NCBI GenBank assembly: GCA_902617895.1
Contig: CACMYJ010000002.1
Location: forward strand, 62,001-126,000
Length of the DNA: 64,000 nucleotides
Source: an uncultured Pelagibacteraceae bacterium
GTDB taxonomy: Bacteria; Pseudomonadota; Alphaproteobacteria; Pelagibacterales; Pelagibacteraceae
Direction of reading: 5' to 3'
Part shown: positions 53,024-61,687 of the stretch, piece after piece
How the letters are laid out: each line of letters starts with the position of its first letter
How positions within the stretch are numbered: the stretch's first letter is position 1
The notes under the pieces: generated by a model
The model's database searches: none
Told to the model about the DNA's origin: nothing
What the model saw: only the letters and a program-made list of their open reading frames with translations
Translations under genes and position numbers: made by a program

Positions 53024-54349
53024 ATGAGTAAAAATAAACATCCAGAAACAATCGCATTACATGGTGGAGATTACAGAAGTGATCCAGCTACAACAGCAGT
53101 AGCAGTACCGCTATACAGAACAACATCTTATCAATTTAATGATACAGATCATGCAGCAAATTTATTTGCACTAAAAGAATTTGGAAACATATACACAAGA
53201 ATTATGAATCCAACAAATGATGTACTTGAAAAAAGAGTTGCAGCTCTTGAAGGTGGGCTTGCAGCAGTAACCGTTGGTTCAGGACAAGCAGCATCAACAT
53301 TTGCAATAATGAATGTTTGTCAATCAGGTGATAACTTTATAAGTTCAACTGATTTATATGGAGGAACTGTTAATTTATTTACTCATACACTTAAAAAATT
53401 AGGTATCGAGTGTAGATATGCAGATCCCTCAGATCCAAGTAATTTTGAAAAATTAATTGATGATAAAACGAGATGTTTTTATGCAGAGACCTTACCCAAT
53501 CCATACTTAAGAGTATTTCCAATTAAAGAGGTTTCAGACATAGGCAGAAAACATAATATTCCATTAATAATGGATAATACTGCAGCACCTGTAATTTGTA
53601 AGCCTTTAGAACATGGGGCTGCTGTTGTAGTTCACTCACTAACAAAGTTTATTGGAGGCCACGGAACAGTAATTGGTGGAGCTCTTGTAGACGGTGGGAA
53701 TTTCGACTGGACAAAAGATCCAAAAAGACAACCATTATTTAATGAGCCTGATGCAAGTTATGGGGGAGCAAAATGGGGTGAAGTGGTACCTCAGTTAACA
53801 GGTGCAAATGTTTCATTTGCTGTAAGAGCAAGAGTATGTCTTCTCAGAGATTTAGGAGCTCCATTAGCACCAGATAATGCATGGGGAATAATCCAAGGTC
53901 TAGAAACTGTACCATTAAGAATGAAACAACATTGTTCTAATGCAGAAAAAGCTGTTGCATTTTTACAAAAACATAAGAATGTAGAAAGAGTCATCTACCC
54001 TACTCTTCATAAAGGAGAAATTGCTGAAAGATCTAAAAAATATATGAAGGGTGGTAATGGAGCACTTGTAGGTATTGAGGTTAAAGGTGGCGTAGAAGCA
54101 GGTAAAAAATTTATTGAGTCATTAAAAATGTTTTACCATGTTGCAAATATTGGAGATGCACGAAGTTTAGCTATACATCCTGCAACTACTACTCACAGTC
54201 AATTAACTGAAGAGGAACTTTTAGCAGCAGGTGTAACACCTGGATATGTAAGGTTATCAATAGGCATTGAGCACCCAGACGATATTATAGCTGATCTAGA
54301 TCAAGCCTTAGGAGCTTCTGGAAAACCTAGTTTGAAAGCTGTAAGTTAG
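53024..54349 (+). CDS. O-acetylhomoserine/O-succinylhomoserine sulfhydrylase family (MetY type), copy 2
   Basis: This 441-residue PLP enzyme of the same family as the gene at 50816 contains 'AVPLYRTTSYQFNDTDHAA', 'NIYTRIMNPTNDVLEKRVAA', and the PLP lysine Lys208 in 'VVHSLTKFIGGHGTVIGG'. The C-terminal 'IHPATTTHSQLTEEELLAAG' and 'YVRLSIGIEHPDDIIADL' are canonical for O-acetylhomoserine sulfhydrylases. It resembles bona fide MetY more closely than copy 1. A GAAGGGG ribosome site precedes it. The 3' end overlaps convergent ctaA by 23 bases. Confidence 0.95.
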   Translation: MSKNKHPETIALHGGDYRSDPATTAVAVPLYRTTSYQFNDTDHAANLFALKEFGNIYTRIMNPTNDVLEKRVAALEGGLAAVTVGSGQAASTFAIMNVCQSGDNFISSTDLYGGTVNLFTHTLKKLGIECRYADPSDPSNFEKLIDDKTRCFYAETLPNPYLRVFPIKEVSDIGRKHNIPLIMDNTAAPVICKPLEHGAAVVVHSLTKFIGGHGTVIGGALVDGGNFDWTKDPKRQPLFNEPDASYGGAKWGEVVPQLTGANVSFAVRARVCLLRDLGAPLAPDNAWGIIQGLETVPLRMKQHCSNAEKAVAFLQKHKNVERVIYPTLHKGEIAERSKKYMKGGNGALVGIEVKGGVEAGKKFIESLKMFYHVANIGDARSLAIHPATTTHSQLTEEELLAAGVTPGYVRLSIGIEHPDDIIADLDQALGASGKPSLKAVS

Positions 54350-55358
54350 ACTTTGTATTTATAAATAAAAAATAGATACATGACGCAACTAAAAAAATAG
54401 AACTTATTTGGTGCATAGATGCAATTAATATCTGTGCGCCATATAGTAAAGTAAATATTCCTAAAACAATCTGTAAAGTTATAAAAATGCCTAAAATATT
54501 AATTGACAAATATAAGTCAGTCTTTTTATTTCTGTAAATATAAAATAATAAATAGAGATAAAATAATCCTATTATATAAGCTAATTTTCTATGTATAAAT
54601 TGTACCAGAGATGGATCACTAAAAGCAGAAAATTTAAATAAATTAACAATACTATTATCATCTGGAAAAATTGAGTTACCCATTAACGGCCAGGAATTAT
54701 AAATTTTGCCTGCATCCATTCCTGAAACAAATGCACCAATAGTAATTTGCAAGAAGACTAAAAAAAGAAAACTAAATGGAAAAATTATATTAATTGTATT
54801 TTGAGAGTTTTTTTTAAATTTAATTTTTAAATAATTCCAAAAAATTAAAGATAAAATAAAAAAAGCTATTAGCAAATGTATTGATAATCTAAAATGACTA
54901 ACATCTATTCTATCAATTAGACCGCTACTTACCATATACCACCCTATAAACCCTTGGAAGCATATTAAAGCAAAGATGAAATAAAGGTTTATTAATTTTT
55001 TAAATTTAATTTTAAAGCTAAAATATATTAGTGGTATTAGAAAAGCTAAGCCTATTAATCTTCCCATAAATCTATGAGCCCATTCCCACCAAAAGATAAC
55101 TTTAAATTCTTGCATTTTCATATCGTAATTTTGCAATTTAAATTCTGGTATCTGTTTATATAAATCAAAATACATAATCCATTCTGAATTATTAAGTGGA
55201 GGTAAGAAACCAGAAAATAATTGCCATTGGGTAATTGACAAACCAGAATCAGTTAATCTTGTTAAACCACCAACAACAATCATGGCAGAAATAATCCAAA
55301 ACATAGTGATAAGCCATATTGAAATTTGATTATTAACCTTTAGATTTTCACTATACAT
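54327..55358 (-). CDS. ctaA: Heme A synthase (COX15/CtaA)
   Basis: This 343-residue membrane enzyme has about eight helices and hydroxylates heme O to heme A for cytochrome c oxidase. 'VGGLTRLTDSGLSITQWQLF' near residue 30, 'FKVIFWWEWAHRFMGRLIG' near residue 85 and 'QFIHRKLAYIIGLFYLY' contain the heme-ligating histidines, and 'LIASMHQISSIFLV' holds the last one. It is typical of the alphaproteobacterial/mitochondrial type. The 3' end overlaps metY copy 2. Confidence 0.95.
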   Translation of the reverse strand: MYSENLKVNNQISIWLITMFWIISAMIVVGGLTRLTDSGLSITQWQLFSGFLPPLNNSEWIMYFDLYKQIPEFKLQNYDMKMQEFKVIFWWEWAHRFMGRLIGLAFLIPLIYFSFKIKFKKLINLYFIFALICFQGFIGWYMVSSGLIDRIDVSHFRLSIHLLIAFFILSLIFWNYLKIKFKKNSQNTINIIFPFSFLFLVFLQITIGAFVSGMDAGKIYNSWPLMGNSIFPDDNSIVNLFKFSAFSDPSLVQFIHRKLAYIIGLFYLYLLFYIYRNKKTDLYLSINILGIFITLQIVLGIFTLLYGAQILIASMHQISSIFLVASCIYFLFINTKSNLQLSN

Positions 55359-55401
55359 AGATGGATAAATATAATAATTTTTTAATTATCCAAATATATA
55401 A

Positions 55402-55695
55402 ATGTCGCCATTAAAAAAAGAAAAGCTTAGTAAAATAAGAAAAGAATTAGATAAATTAGACGATTCGTTAATAAAAATAATAAAGAGAAGAACCAACCTT
55501 GTTAAAAGAGTACTTGCGCTTAAAGAAAGAAAAAATCAAATAGTTGATCAAAAAAGAATTAGTTTAATTTTAAAAAATATAAAAAAAAAATCACTTAAGA
55601 ATAATATTGATCCAAAAATCACTAATAAGATTTGGAAAAACATGATCTATGCATATATAGATTTCGAACGAAGAAATTTTACTAAAAAAAGGTAA
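55402..55695 (+). CDS. Chorismate mutase (AroQ class)
   Basis: This 97-residue all-helical protein converts chorismate to prephenate for phenylalanine and tyrosine. The AroQ pattern is visible: 'LSKIRKELDKLDDSLIKIIK' near residue 8 with Arg12, 'RRTNLVKRVLALKERKNQI' with Arg/Lys of the active site, and 'QKRISLILKNI'. It stands alone between divergent ctaA and convergent rpmG, 1 base from the rpmG stop. Confidence 0.85.
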   Translation: MSPLKKEKLSKIRKELDKLDDSLIKIIKRRTNLVKRVLALKERKNQIVDQKRISLILKNIKKKSLKNNIDPKITNKIWKNMIYAYIDFERRNFTKKR

Positions 55696-55696
55696 A

Positions 55697-55888
55697 TTAT
55701 TTACTGTGGGGAGGAAGTTTTTTTTCTATAAAAACTTCATGTTTTCTTGTTGCTGGGTTATATTTTTTTGCTTTTAATTTAACTTTCGCTTTTTCACCAC
55801 CTGCAGGTTTTTTAACATAATAGAAAAAAGGGCTATCAGGTTTTGCCTCAGGAACTAATCTAACTTTTACGTGAGTTTTTTTTGCCAT
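55697..55888 (-). CDS. rpmG: Ribosomal protein L33
   Basis: This 63-residue 50S protein starts 'MAKKTHVKVRLVPEAK'. 'FFYYVKKPAG' and the C-terminal 'KAKKYNPATRKHEVFIEKKL' match the alphaproteobacterial L33 form without zinc cysteines. It has an insertion of a few residues and is slightly longer than the usual 55. It starts 29 bases before the end of the merR gene, so it is coupled to the plsX-ihfA-merR run. Confidence 0.95.
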   Translation of the reverse strand: MAKKTHVKVRLVPEAKPDSPFFYYVKKPAGGEKAKVKLKAKKYNPATRKHEVFIEKKLPPHSK

Positions 55889-56261
55889 TTTGACTCTTTA
55901 ATACATTTATTATGTTTTTAATGTTGTTAATTTTTGTTCTAATAACATTATTGTGTCTTATAGTCTTATTGTATATTTCGTCAATATCAGAATTTTCAGA
56001 ATTTAAAACTTTTTTAACTCCTATTAATGTCATACCCTTGTCTTTTAGAAGATATTTGATTTTTTTTAGAACATTTATTGAATTTTCATCATAATATCTT
56101 CTATTTCCTGAAAAAATTTTCGGTTTTATTTGTTTAAACTGTTTTTCCCAAAAGCGAATTGTATGTGTAGATAATGATCCTTTTTTTTTATCAATTAGAT
56201 TCAATATTTTAGCTACTTCCCCAATAGTTTTATATTTACTGTTTCCCCTTGAACTATGCAT
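55860..56261 (-). CDS. MerR-family transcriptional regulator
   Basis: This regulator of about 133 residues has an N-terminal winged helix-turn-helix: 'YKTIGEVAKILNLIDKKKGS' near residue 10, then 'STHTIRFWEKQFKQIKP' and 'GNRRYYDENSINVLKKIKYL'. A short coiled-coil tail follows. The effector is unknown; no cysteine-based metal site is evident. A gene of this type follows ihfA in many Alphaproteobacteria. The ATG at 56261 overlaps ihfA by 8 bases; an upstream in-frame start at 56312 lies deep in ihfA and was not chosen. Confidence 0.88.
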   Translation of the reverse strand: MHSSRGNSKYKTIGEVAKILNLIDKKKGSLSTHTIRFWEKQFKQIKPKIFSGNRRYYDENSINVLKKIKYLLKDKGMTLIGVKKVLNSENSDIDEIYNKTIRHNNVIRTKINNIKNIINVLKSQNGKKNSRKS

Positions 56262-56547
56262 CGTTGTTAATGAAATCTTTAAACTCCTTTGAAGCTTTAA
56301 AAAGAATAACATTCCTCTCAGAAATTATTTTTGTTTCCTTTGTTTTGGGATTTCTTCCTATTCTTTGTTTTTTTTTTCTTAATAAAAATGTACCGAATTT
56401 AGCAATCTTAACCTTATTATGTTTAATTATATTTTTCAGGATAATCTCAAAAATGTCTTCTAATAAAACTTCATTAATTTTTTTAGAAAAACCTATTTGC
56501 ATATAGATTGAATTTATAATTTCTTTTTTGGTTAAATTTGTTCTCAC
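56254..56547 (-). CDS. ihfA: Integration host factor alpha subunit
   Basis: This 97-residue DNA-bending protein of the HU/IHF family starts with GTG at 56547. 'NLTKKEIINSIYMQIGFSKK' is at the N-terminus, 'VKIAKFGTFLLRKKKQRIGR' forms the core, 'NPKTKE' contains the intercalating proline of the beta-arm, and 'FKASKEFKDFIN' ends the fold. The plsX-ihfA-merR order supports IhfA over HU. It abuts the plsX stop. Confidence 0.95.
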   Translation of the reverse strand: MRTNLTKKEIINSIYMQIGFSKKINEVLLEDIFEIILKNIIKHNKVKIAKFGTFLLRKKKQRIGRNPKTKETKIISERNVILFKASKEFKDFINNDA

Positions 56548-57555
56548 TTATAAAATATTTTGTTTTATTTGATCTATTAATTTACCTCTAATAGTTTTTT
56601 CACAAACTTTTAATGAATTTGCAAAACCAATTGAATCAGTTGCACCATGGCTCTTAATAACTGGTTTATCCAAACCAAGCAATATGGCTCCATTGTATAA
56701 TCTAGGATCTAATTTTTTCCTAAAAGAATTTAGATTTTTAAAATTTATTAAAGAAGATATCTTTCCAATTAAAGATGATGATAAAGCTGATTTTAATTCA
56801 CTTATTATAAAATTGGATGTACCTTCAGCAGTTTTTAGAGCAATATTTCCTGTAAATCCATCAGCGACTATTACATTTACGTCTCCATCCATTATATTAT
56901 TACCTTCTATATATCCCTTAAAACGAAAAAGTGAATATTTTTTGTCATTTAATAATTGATATGTTTCTTTAATTACTGCATTTCCTTTTAATTCTTCAGA
57001 TCCTATATTAAGCAATGCAACATTAATTTTTTCTTTATCAAATAATGCTTTGTGCAATGCAGAACCCATAATTGAAAAATCTACTAAATTTTTTGAGCTA
57101 CATTCAATATTAGCACCTAAATCCAAGACTACATTCATGCCTTTTCTGCTTGGCCAGAGTGCTGATAAAGCAGGCTTATCAATATTTTCAATCATATTAA
57201 GATTTAATTTTGAGATTAAAAAAAGTGCTCCTGTATTTCCAGCAGAAACTATGGCATGAGCTTCATCATGTTTTAAGGACTCGATTGATAGCCATAGACT
57301 TGTTTGCTTACCTCTCTTAGCAGCTGAAAGAGCAGTATCTTCACCTTGAACAACTTTATCTGTATGAATAATTTGAAACAGTTCACTTGAAATATTAAAT
57401 TTTTTAACAAGTGGATCGATTAGGTTTTTATTACCAAAAATTTTGTAATAGACATTATCACTTGTCCTTGAATGTATACTAATGCCTTTAATTATTTTAT
57501 GAGGAGAGTCATCACCGCCCATTGCGTCAATGGCGATTATTATTTTATTACTCAT
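56548..57555 (-). CDS. plsX: Phosphate acyltransferase PlsX
   Basis: This 335-residue enzyme converts acyl-ACP to acyl-phosphate, the donor used by PlsY. 'IIAIDAMGGDDSPHKIIKG' at residue 5, 'AIVSAGNTGALFLIS' near residue 100, 'VVLDLGANIECSSKNLVDFS' near 140, and 'DGFTGNIALKTAEGTSNFI' near 230 are family motifs. It starts 5 bases after rpmF ends, the usual rpmF-plsX-ihfA order. Confidence 0.97.
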   Translation of the reverse strand: MSNKIIIAIDAMGGDDSPHKIIKGISIHSRTSDNVYYKIFGNKNLIDPLVKKFNISSELFQIIHTDKVVQGEDTALSAAKRGKQTSLWLSIESLKHDEAHAIVSAGNTGALFLISKLNLNMIENIDKPALSALWPSRKGMNVVLDLGANIECSSKNLVDFSIMGSALHKALFDKEKINVALLNIGSEELKGNAVIKETYQLLNDKKYSLFRFKGYIEGNNIMDGDVNVIVADGFTGNIALKTAEGTSNFIISELKSALSSSLIGKISSLINFKNLNSFRKKLDPRLYNGAILLGLDKPVIKSHGATDSIGFANSLKVCEKTIRGKLIDQIKQNIL

Positions 57556-57560
57556 AAATA

Positions 57561-57740
57561 TTAATCTTTTGGATCTAAAACTTGTCTTCCTTTATAGAAA
57601 CCTGTCTTTAAATCTAAATGATGTGATAATCTATATTCACCAGACTTTTTATCCTCAACAATGTTCTTTGGAGAAACTTTTAAATGAGATCTCCTTTTAC
57701 CAGATCTTGATTTTGTAGTTTTACGTTTTGGTACAGCCAT
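57561..57740 (-). CDS. rpmF: Ribosomal protein L32
   Basis: This is a 59-residue 50S protein. It begins '[19 protein letters not shown]' and continues with '[20 protein letters not shown]' and '[13 protein letters not shown]', the alphaproteobacterial L32 form without zinc cysteines. The gene sits between plsX and the bc1-complex chaperone. The DUF177/YceD gene that usually precedes rpmF is missing: the chaperone stop is only 2 bases before the rpmF start. Confidence 0.97.
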   Translation of the reverse strand: MAVPKRKTTKSRSGKRRSHLKVSPKNIVEDKKSGEYRLSHHLDLKTGFYKGRQVLDPKD

Positions 57741-57742
57741 AA

Positions 57743-58216
57743 TTAAAATTTAAGGTCTAATATATCTTTTGTAAAGATTTTTAAAGGATTATTTAATAAA
57801 AAATCTCTATATTTATCAAAATAACTAACAAAAAAATCACTATTATCTTTTATATTTATGAATTCATCAAACAAGGACATTTTAGATGATTTATCCATAT
57901 TATCCCAAGATTCAATTTTTTCTAAAATTAAGTAAAATAAATTAACATAATCTTTCATTTTTTTATTTACAGAAACATCGCCATAACCAATTTCACGAAT
58001 AGATAGTTCAATTTGCCTAATTATAAAATCAAACAAATCTTGAGATTCATCAATCGATATTTGACTTTTATAAAATTTAACAAAAAAACTGTAATGAAAC
58101 AAAAGAATAATTAATCTATCAGAAAATGTATCGTTATTTTTTAAATTTAGATAAAGATTTTTATTTCTAGTTAATTTAATTAAATTATTGTAAATGTTTA
58201 GATAATTACTTTTCAT
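57743..58216 (-). CDS. Ubiquinol-cytochrome c chaperone family protein (CBP3/UQCC1-like)
   Basis: This 157-residue helical protein carries the signature '[20 protein letters not shown]' near residue 92, matching the 'R-E-x-G-x-G-D-x-x-V-x-K-x-x-K' pattern of the ubiquinol-cytochrome c chaperone family. Its mitochondrial homologue helps cytochrome b synthesis and bc1 complex assembly. In Alphaproteobacteria this gene sits between bamE (divergent) and rpmF, as it does here. Confidence 0.78.
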   Translation of the reverse strand: MKSNYLNIYNNLIKLTRNKNLYLNLKNNDTFSDRLIILLFHYSFFVKFYKSQISIDESQDLFDFIIRQIELSIREIGYGDVSVNKKMKDYVNLFYLILEKIESWDNMDKSSKMSLFDEFINIKDNSDFFVSYFDKYRDFLLNNPLKIFTKDILDLKF

Positions 58217-58672
58217 ATGAAATATATTTTATATTTTTCAGTATTTTTGTTTACACTTAATTGTTCAATAAATAAAGTTTCAAATATACATGGTTTCAGA
58301 TCATTAGATACTAAGTCTGAAAAGATCCTGATATCCAAAACTAACAAAAATGATGTAAGAGACATTTTAGGACCCCCATCCTCTATAAGTAATTTTGATG
58401 ACATTTGGTTTTATATTGAAAGAAAAAAAACTAATCAACAAATTTTAAAGTTAGGTAAAAAAAAAATATCTAAAAATAATGTACTTTTATTAAAATTTGA
58501 TACTATGGGTTTGGTTGTTTCTAAAGAAATTATAGATATAGATGATATGAACGAAATAAAAATTGCTGAAAAAAAAACTACCAAAAAATTTAAACAAGAT
58601 AATACTATATACAACATATTCTCGACATTAAGAGAAAAAATAAATGCTCCTACTAGAAATAGAAAAAAATAA
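58217..58672 (+). CDS. bamE: Outer membrane protein assembly factor BamE
   Basis: This 151-residue lipoprotein has a hydrophobic N-terminus ending in the lipobox 'FTLNCS' (Cys16) and an SmpA/OmlA domain ('SKTNKNDVRDILGPPSSISN', 'DIWFYIERKK', 'LLLKFDTMGLVVSKEII'). BamE is an accessory part of the outer-membrane beta-barrel machinery. It is divergent from the chaperone gene, with start codons adjacent and no non-coding space, and its stop codon abuts the tRNA-Glu 3' end. Confidence 0.9.
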   Translation: MKYILYFSVFLFTLNCSINKVSNIHGFRSLDTKSEKILISKTNKNDVRDILGPPSSISNFDDIWFYIERKKTNQQILKLGKKKISKNNVLLLKFDTMGLVVSKEIIDIDDMNEIKIAEKKTTKKFKQDNTIYNIFSTLREKINAPTRNRKK

Positions 58673-58747
58673 TGGCGGTCCCTAGGGGAATCGAACCCCT
58701 CTTTCATGGATGAAAACCATGTGTCCTAACCGATAGACGAAGGGACC
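58673..58747 (-). tRNA. tRNA-Glu(TTC)
   Basis: On the minus strand the acceptor GGTCCCT (58741-58747) pairs with AGGGACC (58677-58683), followed by discriminator G and an encoded CCA (58673-58675). The anticodon loop TTTTCAT-type carries TTC, and the T arm GAGGGGTTCGATTCCCC is canonical. It is the charged substrate of translation and also, in its Gln isoacceptor counterpart, the partner of GatCAB. Confidence 0.96.
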
Positions 58748-58782
58748 AGTGGTGGATCTTTTATTGTAATTTTTTCAAATAA

Positions 58783-59727
58783 TCAAGTAAGTGAAACCTC
58801 TTTTTTTACTAGTTTTAATCCAGATTTATTATGAGTAATAATTGTCTCAGTAATGAACTTATTGTTTTCCTTAATTACACCATTCATTAAATCACCAGAA
58901 GTAATACCTGTTGCACAAAAAATACTTTCACCCTTGACTATTTCATTAATTTCATATTTTTTGCTTAAATCTTTTATACCCATTTTATAGGCTCGATTTT
59001 TGTCTTCTGCTGTTTTGAATAAGAATCTGCCTTGAAAATTGCAATTTAAAGAGTCTAAAGCTGCTGCCACTATAACTCCTTCTGGGCCTCCGCCAATACC
59101 CATAAAAATATCCACATTAAATTTTTTATCTGAAACAAGTAAAGCTCCAGAAACATCACCATCTGTTATAAATTTTATATTTACGTTAAGTCTTTTTAAC
59201 TCTTTAATAATTTCTTTATGTCTAGGTCTATCAAGAATGCATACTGTTATGTCTGAATTTTTTTTTTTTGAAATTTCTGAGTAAATATTAATATTTTTTT
59301 CTACTGTAAAATCAATATCTAAAGATCCTCTTGGAATATGGTTGCCAGTAACAATTTTATACATATATGTTTCTGGAGCGTTAATTAAACAATCCTTTTC
59401 TGCAACTGCTAATACAGACATTGAACCAGGAAGATTTTTTGCAACAAAATTTGTGCCTTCAACTGGATCTACAGCTATATCTATTTCAGGTCCATTTCCA
59501 TTTCCAAGTATTTCACCTATATAAAGCATTGGAGCTTCGTCAAGTTCTCCCTCGCCTATTACAACTTTACCATTTATATCTAATTTATTTAATTGATCTC
59601 TCATTACATCAGTTGCAGCTTTGTCTGCCAATATTTTTTCATTTTTGCCTATGTATGGGTAACAAGCTATTGCTGAATTTGAGGTTATTTCTATAAGATT
59701 ATTTAATAATTCTTGCGATAACTTCAT
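58783..59727 (-). CDS. glpX: Fructose-1,6-bisphosphatase class II
   Basis: This 314-residue GlpX-type phosphatase serves gluconeogenesis. 'GKNEKILADKAATDVMRDQL' is near residue 22, the metal site 'VVIGEGELDEAPMLYIGE' near residue 55, 'DIAVDPVEGTNFVAKNLPGS' near residue 80, and 'MGIGGGPEGVIVAAAL' near residue 210. No class I Fbp is nearby. It follows the SbmA-like gene by 3 bases on the same strand. Confidence 0.96.
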   Translation of the reverse strand: MKLSQELLNNLIEITSNSAIACYPYIGKNEKILADKAATDVMRDQLNKLDINGKVVIGEGELDEAPMLYIGEILGNGNGPEIDIAVDPVEGTNFVAKNLPGSMSVLAVAEKDCLINAPETYMYKIVTGNHIPRGSLDIDFTVEKNINIYSEISKKKNSDITVCILDRPRHKEIIKELKRLNVNIKFITDGDVSGALLVSDKKFNVDIFMGIGGGPEGVIVAAALDSLNCNFQGRFLFKTAEDKNRAYKMGIKDLSKKYEINEIVKGESIFCATGITSGDLMNGVIKENNKFITETIITHNKSGLKLVKKEVSLT

Positions 59728-59730
59728 TAA

Positions 59731-60732
59731 TTATGTTTTAAATTCACTTTCACTTTTTCCTTCTTCACTTTGTAATTTATATTCAAATTCTCTTAATCTT
59801 TTATAAACACTTGCTAATTCAATAATTGTTGGCCATGCTTTTAAAATATATTGCATTGAACCCTCTACACGACCAAAAGCTCTTATAATTTGTTGCATTA
59901 CTCCCAAAGTAACAGCTCCTGCTACTATTGCAGGGGCAAGAAAAACATACGCCGATAATACATTGGCCTGTAAGTAAGCTATTCTGCCTATATTAAAATA
60001 TAGATACCTTATATAACTTAAAAAATGAATACTTCTAACTCCATCAAATAATTCTTCGATGGATTTTGGTCTTACTGTTCCATCGTCTTCCGCTATTACC
60101 AAAATTTTCCTATAAGCTGCTTCTTTTTTTTGAAGATCATACTCCACACCGACTAATCTTAGAATTAAGCCTAGAATAATTAAAAAAATTGTACCACCAA
60201 TAGACCAAATAAGAGCTCCAACAATTAATCCATATTCCCAATCACCAAAAAAGAAAATTGGAATACCAATACTTAGTCCAAATAAAATTGGCATGAATTC
60301 AACTAATATCATTATTGCTTCTATTAAACTTGTTCCCAAAGACTCCATTATTCTAGAGAATTTTATCGTATCTTCTTGAACTCTTTGAGATGCTCCCTCA
60401 ATCTTACGAGCCTTTTCATATACGCTATGATAGTATTCGACCATAGCTGTTCTCCATCTAAATAAATAGTGTGACGTAAAATAGCTTACAATAACAGCTA
60501 CACCAACATACATTGCTGCAAGTACAATAAATGAAAACAAACTAGCCCAATATTCTTCTATAGTAATTGCATTTGGAGCCCCTAGTGCCTTCTGAATCAT
60601 ATCATAAAATTCACCAAACCACTCATTTATTTTAACATCAATTTTAACTTGAACCCATAGTGATGATAGAATTATCAATGACCCTATCCAAGACCATAGA
60701 TACCATTTTTTTATAGTAAAAAATCTAAACAT
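59731..60732 (-). CDS. SbmA/BacA-like peptide transporter family protein
   Basis: This 333-residue membrane protein has about six to seven helices. The family signature 'GASQRVQEDTIKFSRIMESL' lies near residue 113, with 'SHYLFRWRTAMVEYYHSVYE' just before and 'IIRAFGRVEGSMQYILKAWP' near residue 285. SbmA/BacA proteins import peptides and some antibiotics with the proton gradient and, in Alphaproteobacteria, affect very-long-chain fatty acid lipids. It begins one base inside the preceding NDUFS4-like gene. Confidence 0.92.
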   Translation of the reverse strand: MFRFFTIKKWYLWSWIGSLIILSSLWVQVKIDVKINEWFGEFYDMIQKALGAPNAITIEEYWASLFSFIVLAAMYVGVAVIVSYFTSHYLFRWRTAMVEYYHSVYEKARKIEGASQRVQEDTIKFSRIMESLGTSLIEAIMILVEFMPILFGLSIGIPIFFFGDWEYGLIVGALIWSIGGTIFLIILGLILRLVGVEYDLQKKEAAYRKILVIAEDDGTVRPKSIEELFDGVRSIHFLSYIRYLYFNIGRIAYLQANVLSAYVFLAPAIVAGAVTLGVMQQIIRAFGRVEGSMQYILKAWPTIIELASVYKRLREFEYKLQSEEGKSESEFKT

Positions 60733-61013
60733 TATTTTATAAAATTATCCGCATAAGATTTTTTAGTTATCTTTCTTTTTTGAGGTTCAATAACTTCAAA
60801 AAGAATATTATTTTTTTTTGCATACTCTATGGCTAAATCTTTTGATTTGAATTCTAAATTTAATTCTGAATAAGTATCGGATGAACTTTCCCATCCCATT
60901 AGTGGATTTTTGCCAGGATCTTCAGTTATAAATTCTATAATCCATTTATCAAACTTTTTAAGACCAGATTGCATGGCTGTTTTAGAAGGTTTGTAAATTT
61001 TTGCTTTTTTCAT
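60732..61013 (-). CDS. NDUFS4-like complex I accessory subunit
   Basis: This 93-residue protein is of the ETC complex I 18-kDa (NDUFS4/AQDQ) family. 'AKIYKPSKTAMQSG' starts the fold, 'WIIEFITED' follows, 'NPLMGWESSSDTYSELNLEF' is the central signature and 'AIEYAKKNNILFEV' the helix. Alphaproteobacterial complex I carries this subunit as mitochondria do. It is encoded between tRNA-Pro and the SbmA-like gene, away from the nuo operon. Confidence 0.9.
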   Translation of the reverse strand: MKKAKIYKPSKTAMQSGLKKFDKWIIEFITEDPGKNPLMGWESSSDTYSELNLEFKSKDLAIEYAKKNNILFEVIEPQKRKITKKSYADNFIK

Positions 61014-61019
61014 AAATAA

Positions 61020-61096
<77 letters not shown>

Positions 61097-61190
61097 ATTG
61101 GTGTACTAATACAGTAGATAAAAAAAAATTCAAAGTATAAAAACACGTTTTAAAAAGAATTTTAAACATTTATACTATATAAGAAGATTT

Positions 61191-61685
61191 ATGATCATTA
61201 ATTGTGAGTGTGGGAAAAAAAAATTTAATATTGATAGCAGTCTAATACCTGAAGAAGGTAGATTATTAAAGTGTGGGAGTTGCAGCAAAATTTGGCATTA
61301 TACGCCTGTTTTTGAAACTAAAAATGATGAAGATTTAGATGTTAAAATAGATGAAAATATTATTAAAAATGATGTGCATTCTAATGAAGTAATAAATAAT
61401 GAGAATTTTACTGATACCAATCAAGGTGTATTATCTGAAGAAAACACTGAAGATGAAAAAATAGATATAAAAGATGAAAAAGAAAATGAGAAAAAAGATG
61501 GAAAAATAAAAATTTTATTAATTTATTTTATTATAATTCTTATATCTTTATTAGGCTTTATATTTTTACTCGATACATTTAAGTCATATTTATTAAGTAT
61601 ATTTCCAGGTATAGCGCCTTTTTTTGATAGTTTTTATCAAACTGTTTTAGATTTTAAACTTTTTATAAAAGACCTTGTTAACTAA
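61191..61685 (+). CDS. Zinc-ribbon (MJ0042-type) single-pass membrane protein
   Basis: This 164-residue protein starts with a zinc ribbon: 'INCECGKKKFNIDSSLIPEE' then 'LLKCGSCSKIWHYTP', with two C-x-C/C-x-x-C knuckles as in MJ0042/YjbB-type N-terminal domains of alphaproteobacterial proteins. A long acidic stretch (about residues 42-110) and one membrane helix (about 108-128, 'ILLIYFIIILISLLGFIFL') follow. The function is unknown. nhaA follows after 2 bases, so they may share a transcript. Confidence 0.82.
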   Translation: MIINCECGKKKFNIDSSLIPEEGRLLKCGSCSKIWHYTPVFETKNDEDLDVKIDENIIKNDVHSNEVINNENFTDTNQGVLSEENTEDEKIDIKDEKENEKKDGKIKILLIYFIIILISLLGFIFLLDTFKSYLLSIFPGIAPFFDSFYQTVLDFKLFIKDLVN

Positions 61686-61687
61686 AT

